Both the position numbers and the translations under genes were made by a program. From JBKEAJ01 sp047972135 (lineage in GTDB: Bacteria; Bacteroidota; Bacteroidia; Bacteroidales; Prolixibacteraceae), in contig JBKEAJ010000055.1 of NCBI GenBank assembly GCA_047972135.1, forward strand, positions 1-12,612: a DNA stretch of 12,612 bases. The letters run 5' to 3'. Every line of letters begins with the position of its first letter. Position 1 is the first letter of the stretch. Below the pieces are notes generated by a model. It ran no database searches. It saw nothing but the letters and a program-made list of their open reading frames with translations, and was not told where the DNA came from. Shown here in pieces: positions 7,421-12,612 of the stretch.

Positions 7421-10400
7421 ATGAAAAAAAGCAGACATTTATTAGAAGGAAATTACATTCGTAGCAGCTTCGCAAAGTTGTTCACGAAAGTAATTGCTAT
7501 GCTGGTTCTTGGCTTTGTACCCTTTGTCAGTGCTGCAGAGAGTCGAGCATCAGGCACAGAACGTCAACTCACTGCTACTCAACAACACAGCATAAGAGGG
7601 ACGATAACAGACAATAACGGAGAGCCTATGGCGGGTGTGTCGATTTTCATTAAGGGTACAACCACCGCTACGGTGAGCGACGTAGATGGCAAATACCAAC
7701 TGAGTCAAGCAAAAACAGGTGATGTATTGGTCTTTTCATTTATCGGTATGGCAACTAAGGAAATCGCCATAGAGCAACAATCTGAATTGAACATACAGAT
7801 GAAAACTGATGCCATTGGTTTAGAGGAAGTTGTAGCTATCGGTTATGGTACACAAAAGAAAGTTGATCTTACGGGTGCAGTATCTTCAGTAAAAGCCGAC
7901 AAATTGGAGAATATTCCTACTCCAAGCATAAACAGGGCACTTCAAGGACAAACTTCAGGTGTCTTTATATCTTCCAACGATGGTTCGCCTGGGGGAGGAA
8001 CAACAGTGAGAATCAGAGGTTATGGCTCACTCCAAAGCGGAAACGGTCCCTTGTATGTTGTAGACGGTATTCCTATTTCAGGAGATATTGAAGAGATCGT
8101 CAATCCCAACGACATTGAGAGTGTAGACGTACTAAAAGATGCTTCGGCAGCATCTATCTACGGGTCTCGTGGAGCAAATGGCGTGATAATGGTAACAACA
8201 AAGAGAGGGAAGGTCGGCAAAGCTACCGTTACTTTCAGTTCTTATGTAGGAACCCGTAATCCGTCCAAGAATCCGGAACTTCTTAATGCCTCTGAGTGGG
8301 CTCAATTACGTATTGATGCCTATGCTAATGGCACTGGAGAAAGCCCTGGTGATGAATTTCTAAATAACCCAGTATCAAGCTGGGGAGAAGGTACCGACTG
8401 GTGGGATGTTCTAACACGCACAGGGATAGTACAAAACTACAATTTATCGATAACAGGAGGTAGCGAGAAATTTACTTACAACACAAGTCTCGGATACTTT
8501 GCTGACGAGGGTTGGATAGAAAAGACAGACTACGATAAAATCAACTTTCGAATCAATACTGATTACACTCTGAGTAAATACGTAAAAGTCGGCAATAGCC
8601 TATCAATTTCCAACGACCAAAGAAATATGGTAACAGTGAATACTGCGGAGAATTCGGGGTTTGTATCTTCAGTGTTTCAGATGGATCCTATAACTGCCAT
8701 TTATAAGACCGATGCAGAGATGGCAGCCGATGTTGATGCAGGTTTAACCACCGCAACAAATCCTTGGAGTATCTATAAACAGTCTATATATACAAACCGA
8801 CCCAACATAGCAGGACAACTATCTCGTCAAAGTCTGGGCGATAATAACGACTTACGCATATTTGGTGATATTTTTATAGAAATTGAGCCTATAGAAGGAC
8901 TAAAATTCAAGAGTGATTTTGGTCTAAATATGCAAAGAAGTGATGCTACAAGTTTCTCACCTGAATACTGGATAGGACCCAACGACAATAGTCTACAAAA
9001 CAGCGTATCAGCAAGTATGTCAAAAAGAAATGACTGGGTATGGAATAATATTCTCACCTATAACAAAAAAATCAAGGGACACGATTTTACCATTATGGGA
9101 GGAATGACCTCCGAAGAGCGTTATTACAGAAATGTGGGAGGTAGTAAAAATAATATTCCTGCAAACGACGAAGCCCTATGGTATCTTGATGCTGCCACTG
9201 AAGGCGACAATATTTCAGGTGGAGCTTCTAAAAGCAGGATGATATCTTACATAGGCAGAATAAATTACTCATATCTAGGTAAATATCTGTTAACTGCAAA
9301 TATCAGACGAGACGGTTCATCTCAATTTGCAGACGGATATAAATGGGGAGTATTTCCATCATTTTCAATAGGTTGGAGGATTTCCGACGAATCTTTCTTT
9401 AAAAATTTAAATCTCACAGCTATTAATAGCATTAAACTCCGTGGCGGCTGGGGACAACTTGGAAACCAAAATATACCTGCCAACTCTTACATAACCTTGC
9501 TGAGCGGAAATAACAACGATCAATACCCTTTTGGCTATGACGAAAACCTTACTCAGGGATACCGTCCCGCAAACGCAGGTAATACCGAGATTCAGTGGGA
9601 AACTCACGAGCAAACTAACATAGGTATAGACATTGCAATGTTTGACAGCAGATTTGCATTTTCGGGAGAATATTACATCAAAAACGTTAAAGACATGATT
9701 CTAGGCTTGCCTGTACCTGTATATTCAGGACAACCTTCACCGCTTGTAAATGCAGGGACAATGCAGAATAAAGGTCTAGAGTTGAGTCTAGAGTATCACA
9801 AGAATGAAGGTAAATTCACCTATTCCTTAGGAGCAAATATCAGCTTTAATAAGAACAAAATTACAAGTCTTGCAGGAGGTGAACCCTTAGCCAGTGGTAA
9901 TTTTAGAGCAGGGAATGCCACACTCACAGAAGAAGGAAGAGCAGTATCCGAATTCTACGGTTGGAAAGTGGAAGGAGTTTTCCAGAATCAATCAGAAGTG
10001 GATGAAGCAAATGCCAAGGCTAAGGCTTCGGGCAACGGCGATTACTATCAGTCGTCAGGAACAGGTGCAGGAGACTTTAAGTTTGTAGATTTAGACGGGA
10101 ATGGTATAATCAATAACGATGACAAAACCTTTATCGGCTCTCCGCACCCTGATTTTTTTTACGGTTTCAACGCAAATCTAAGTTATAAGAATTTCGAGTT
10201 AAGCATGCTATTTCAAGGAGTCTATGGCAATGAGGTATTTCTTGCCGACAAATATTATAGTTGGAATCCTGATGGCATGTTCAACTTACCCAAAGATGTC
10301 TACGAAAGTGTGTGGACAGGCGAAGGTAGTACAAACTCTATGTTTAGAGTGAGCAATGACAACTCTAACAACAATATCCGTATCTCTGACTGGTATGTAG

Positions 10401-10648
10401 AGGATGGTAGTTATCTAAGACTAAAGAACATAGAGCTAGCTTATAATATTCCTTCTCATATACTTAGTAAACTTATGATTAGTAGAGTCAAAATATTTGT
10501 TTCTGCCGAGAATTTATTTACCATCACAGCATTCCCGGGTTTGGATCCTGAGACAGGGGAAAACCATGGAACTCTGTCTCTAGGTGTTCAGCAATATATT
10601 TATCCTGTTTCTAGAACCTTTATAGGCGGAATAAGACTTACCTTATAA
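7421..10648 (+). CDS. SusC-like TonB-dependent outer-membrane transporter
   Basis: Outer-membrane importer of oligosaccharides powered by TonB-ExbBD, 1075 residues, the usual size for SusC. A long signal peptide (about 1-39, core VIAMLVLGFVPFVSAA) is followed by a carboxypeptidase-regulatory-like domain (SIRGTITDNNGEPMAGVSI, about 57-128), a TonB-box-like segment with the family signature (LEEVVAIGYGTQKKVDLTGA, 134-153), and the plug domain with VRIRGYGSL, PLYVVDGIPI and IESVDVLKDASAASIYGSRG (to about 262). The rest is the 22-strand barrel, ending in YPVSRTFIGGIRLTL, where the final strand carries the outer-membrane assembly signal. An EF-hand-like loop (D890 to D901, DLDGNGIINNDD) is a common calcium-binding feature in this family. 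It partners with the SusD-like protein 18 bp downstream. The transported glycan cannot be read from the sequence. Confidence 0.97.
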   Translation: MKKSRHLLEGNYIRSSFAKLFTKVIAMLVLGFVPFVSAAESRASGTERQLTATQQHSIRGTITDNNGEPMAGVSIFIKGTTTATVSDVDGKYQLSQAKTGDVLVFSFIGMATKEIAIEQQSELNIQMKTDAIGLEEVVAIGYGTQKKVDLTGAVSSVKADKLENIPTPSINRALQGQTSGVFISSNDGSPGGGTTVRIRGYGSLQSGNGPLYVVDGIPISGDIEEIVNPNDIESVDVLKDASAASIYGSRGANGVIMVTTKRGKVGKATVTFSSYVGTRNPSKNPELLNASEWAQLRIDAYANGTGESPGDEFLNNPVSSWGEGTDWWDVLTRTGIVQNYNLSITGGSEKFTYNTSLGYFADEGWIEKTDYDKINFRINTDYTLSKYVKVGNSLSISNDQRNMVTVNTAENSGFVSSVFQMDPITAIYKTDAEMAADVDAGLTTATNPWSIYKQSIYTNRPNIAGQLSRQSLGDNNDLRIFGDIFIEIEPIEGLKFKSDFGLNMQRSDATSFSPEYWIGPNDNSLQNSVSASMSKRNDWVWNNILTYNKKIKGHDFTIMGGMTSEERYYRNVGGSKNNIPANDEALWYLDAATEGDNISGGASKSRMISYIGRINYSYLGKYLLTANIRRDGSSQFADGYKWGVFPSFSIGWRISDESFFKNLNLTAINSIKLRGGWGQLGNQNIPANSYITLLSGNNNDQYPFGYDENLTQGYRPANAGNTEIQWETHEQTNIGIDIAMFDSRFAFSGEYYIKNVKDMILGLPVPVYSGQPSPLVNAGTMQNKGLELSLEYHKNEGKFTYSLGANISFNKNKITSLAGGEPLASGNFRAGNATLTEEGRAVSEFYGWKVEGVFQNQSEVDEANAKAKASGNGDYYQSSGTGAGDFKFVDLDGNGIINNDDKTFIGSPHPDFFYGFNANLSYKNFELSMLFQGVYGNEVFLADKYYSWNPDGMFNLPKDVYESVWTGEGSTNSMFRVSNDNSNNNIRISDWYVEDGSYLRLKNIELAYNIPSHILSKLMISRVKIFVSAENLFTITAFPGLDPETGENHGTLSLGVQQYIYPVSRTFIGGIRLTL

Positions 10649-10666
10649 ATTTAAACTCAATACAAA

Positions 10667-12232
10667 ATGAAGAATTTTAATAAATACAAGTTCAAAGCCA
10701 TAATAATCCTATTATCGGGTTGGTTGCTATTGGGCGGATGTTCAGAGTCCTTTCTTGACATCTCCCCTCTTGGGCAGCAAAGTGAGGAAGCATTTAATCC
10801 TGAGTCTGCTGTTGTTGCGTGCTACAATGCGCTAAATCCCTATAACTTACAATGGCAAGTTTGGCATCATTATTATCTTGGTGAAATGATTACCGATAAT
10901 TGTTATAAAGGAGGTTTATCAAATGATGCCCCGTCTGCGCTGATGTTAGCACAGAACTCTACTTTGCCCGACAATGATTTTGTTTTGAAATATTGGCGAG
11001 TTTGTTACCAACAGATATACCGTCAAAACTGGACTCTCAAAGGCTTGAACAGCATGACTACGATTACTGATGAAGCAAGAAACAGTATGGCGGCAGAAGT
11101 GAAATTTCTAAGGGCTTACAGCTACTTTATGTTGGTACGTGCTTTTGAAAATGTACCCTTAATTACAGAACCTCTCTCTGTTTCTGAGATAAAGGTAGAT
11201 AAATCGCCAGGGACTGAGGTATGGGCACAAATTGAGAAAGACCTAAACGATGCTATTCCTTATTTAAAAAAGCGAAGCGAAATGACCATCTCGAAGGATT
11301 TTGGCAGGGCAACAAAAGGAGCCGCACAGACTTTGCTTGCCAAAGCGTATTTATATCAGAAGAAGTATGCTGCATGCGAGAGCACTGCTAGCGAAGTTAT
11401 CAATTCTGGAGATTATTCTTTAAGTCCTGATTACAAAGATGTATGGAGCGGAGCAAGCGAACACGGCGATAGTGGGACAATCTTCGATATTGTATATACA
11501 TCAAGCGATATAGGACGACATATTTCTTACTGGGCAATATCGCAACGAAGTCGCAATTGGAGAGGATGGGGACTCAACTGCCCCTCATTAGATCTTTTGA
11601 AAGAATTTGAACAAGAACCTGGAGATCCTCGTATTATATGGACATTCCAATTTAACGGTGACATTTCCGAGGGACGAACAATAAGCAATGAAGGTTATGA
11701 CAATCCTGACTTGATGCACTGTCGAAAGGCATGGAATGCCTTGTCAAAAGACCCTACCAACGGCAAGTATGGAAAGAACTACAAGGTGCTTCGCTATGCC
11801 GATGTATTGCTGATGTATGCCGAGGCAGCTAATGAAACTGGACATACAGCAGAAGCACTCGACAAACTTAATATGGTACGTAAGCGAGCTCGTGAATCTA
11901 GCATTACCGACTCGGAGAGAGAGTTTATTAATTACACACTTCCTGATTTGCCGGTCGACCAAAGAGTGCCAGATGTCGCAACAAGCAATAAAGACGAACT
12001 ACGAAATGCAATATGGCACGAGCGCCGCTTGGAATTTGCCACCGAAGGCAATCGTTTCTTCGAGCTTGTTCGACAAGGAAGAGCAGGCGAGGTAATGCGT
12101 TCTTACGAATCTAGGGGAGGGAAGCAGGGTTACGGTAGAAACTTCGATGATGAGAAAAACGTGCGTTGGCCTATTCCACAAGTAGATATTGATCAAACAC
12201 TTGGTGTATTAACACAGAATCCGAAATATTAG
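10667..12232 (+). CDS. SusD-like (RagB/SusD) glycan-binding surface lipoprotein
   Basis: Surface lipoprotein that sits as a lid on the SusC channel and binds the incoming glycan; 521 residues, normal for the family. The signal peptide ends in LLLGGC, a clear lipobox with lipidated C25, followed by SESFLDISPLG, typical of SusD N-termini. Helical TPR-like segments are seen at EVKFLRAYSYFMLVRAFENVPLITEP and at AAQTLLAKAYLYQKKYAACE. Late family motifs are YADVLLMYAEAANETG, ALDKLNMVRKRAR, AIWHERRLEFATEGNRFFELVR and RWPIPQVDID, with a short NPKY tail. The 18-bp spacing to the SusC-like gene implies translation from one transcript. No SusE/F-type surface glycan-binding protein follows; the operon ends right after this gene. 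Confidence 0.97.
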   Translation: MKNFNKYKFKAIIILLSGWLLLGGCSESFLDISPLGQQSEEAFNPESAVVACYNALNPYNLQWQVWHHYYLGEMITDNCYKGGLSNDAPSALMLAQNSTLPDNDFVLKYWRVCYQQIYRQNWTLKGLNSMTTITDEARNSMAAEVKFLRAYSYFMLVRAFENVPLITEPLSVSEIKVDKSPGTEVWAQIEKDLNDAIPYLKKRSEMTISKDFGRATKGAAQTLLAKAYLYQKKYAACESTASEVINSGDYSLSPDYKDVWSGASEHGDSGTIFDIVYTSSDIGRHISYWAISQRSRNWRGWGLNCPSLDLLKEFEQEPGDPRIIWTFQFNGDISEGRTISNEGYDNPDLMHCRKAWNALSKDPTNGKYGKNYKVLRYADVLLMYAEAANETGHTAEALDKLNMVRKRARESSITDSEREFINYTLPDLPVDQRVPDVATSNKDELRNAIWHERRLEFATEGNRFFELVRQGRAGEVMRSYESRGGKQGYGRNFDDEKNVRWPIPQVDIDQTLGVLTQNPKY

Positions 12233-12252
12233 TCACACACTAGAACCCATTT

Positions 12253-12282
12253 AGGACGGGGAATATACTCCGTCCTTTTTTT
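12253..12282 (+). terminator. Intrinsic terminator after the SusD-like gene
   Basis: A 7-bp perfect stem AGGACGG / CCGTCCT, extendable by two pairs (one G-T) around an AATATA loop, runs straight into seven Ts (12276-12282). It lies 20 bp after the SusD-like stop and ends the PUL transcript. On the minus strand the hairpin has no T-run, so it would terminate the converging TetR gene poorly. Confidence 0.9.
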
Positions 12283-12612
12283 CACCTCTTCACAATGCCG
12301 AAGCAAATGATTTTGATGATATTATCTACACTTTTCTGGAGGTTTGTGTGTCCGTAGCTACCTGCCGACAGGGGCATTTTGAGTCCTTTGATGGCTGTGG
12401 TTATTCCGGTAGCGGCAAGCGAGAAGTCATATACTTCAAATTCGCCTTGTCTCACACCTTCGATGAGTATTCTTTTAATCATTCGTATTTCCTCACGGTC
12501 ATACTTACCCATAATATTATCAATAAATTCCTTTTCGGGTTCGTCCTTACCGAGTGCGTTATAGAGGTTTGAGAGTCCACGGAAAGTCATTAGTTTCGTT
12601 ATTATATACTCA
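12282..12612 (-). CDS. TetR-family transcriptional regulator (C-terminal part)
   Basis: The last 109 codons of a minus-strand gene; the frame stays open to the right edge, so the start and the DNA-binding helix-turn-helix are outside the window. The visible part (EYIITKLMTFRGLSNLYNAL, FIDNIMGKYDREEIRMIKRI, LIEGVRQGEFEVYDFSLAAT, ITTAIKGLKMP) resembles the ligand-binding C-terminal half of TetR/AcrR regulators, in which an EGVxxGxF motif is common. It converges on the PUL with its stop codon overlapping the end of the terminator T-run. Being convergent, it is probably a separate unit and not necessarily the regulator of this PUL. Family assignment rests on the C-terminal half alone, which is the less conserved part. 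Confidence 0.7.
   Translation of the reverse strand, partial: EYIITKLMTFRGLSNLYNALGKDEPEKEFIDNIMGKYDREEIRMIKRILIEGVRQGEFEVYDFSLAATGITTAIKGLKMPLSAGSYGHTNLQKSVDNIIKIICFGIVKR

Noticed and set aside
10153..10160. Run of eight Ts inside the SusC-like gene, a possible slippage site for phase variation
   Set aside because: The frame is intact and the run encodes a plausible barrel segment; runs of this length are common in A/T-rich genes and nothing else suggests switching.
12348..12572. Plus-strand open frame opposite the TetR gene
   Set aside because: The minus-strand frame has clear TetR-like C-terminal features and stays open to the window edge; the plus-strand frame has none.
1..12612. Searched for tRNA, rRNA, CRISPR repeats, transposase genes and integrase sites
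   Set aside because: None was seen by eye; the window is nearly filled by the protein genes described.

Overview
The window is a polysaccharide utilization locus (PUL) of a Bacteroidota bacterium, most likely order Bacteroidales. The evidence is an adjacent SusC/SusD pair, a Bacteroidota-type -7 promoter box (TACTTTTG), A/T-rich leaders without Shine-Dalgarno sequences, and lipoproteins with N-terminal lipobox-like signals. The species cannot be named from the sequence.

Layout, left to right. Positions 1-361 hold the 3' end of a cupin-type glucose-6-phosphate isomerase-like gene, whose start lies outside the window. A secreted GH35 glycosidase follows (434-2809). A 164-bp intergenic stretch contains a candidate promoter and an inverted repeat. 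Then come four tightly spaced genes on the same strand: a GH3 glycosidase (2974-5151), a lipoprotein-like GH2 glycosidase (5183-7378), a SusC-like TonB-dependent outer-membrane transporter (7421-10648) and its SusD-like glycan-binding lipoprotein (10667-12232). The gaps between these four are only 31, 42 and 18 bp, so they probably form one transcription unit. It ends at a clear intrinsic terminator at 12253-12282. A TetR-family regulator, cut by the right edge, runs convergently on the minus strand and marks the end of the locus.

How it may work together: SusD and SusC capture an oligosaccharide or glycoside at the cell surface and import it to the periplasm. The three exported enzymes, all from families dominated by exo-acting enzymes, then trim beta-linked sugars, and the cupin isomerase may act on a released and phosphorylated sugar in the cytoplasm. 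No endo-glycanase, surface glycan-binding protein of the SusE/F type, HTCS, ECF-sigma or other dedicated PUL regulator is visible, so part of the system may lie upstream of the window.

The most interesting signals are inside the enzymes. The GH3 lacks the Lys-His pair and the Tyr that normally line its -1 sugar subsite, but keeps the catalytic residues. The GH2 keeps its two catalytic glutamates but lacks the histidines typical of beta-galactosidases and glucuronidases. The GH35 belongs to a divergent branch. Together these suggest a substrate with an unusual non-reducing-end sugar or linkage. This is an inference, not a demonstrated new system.
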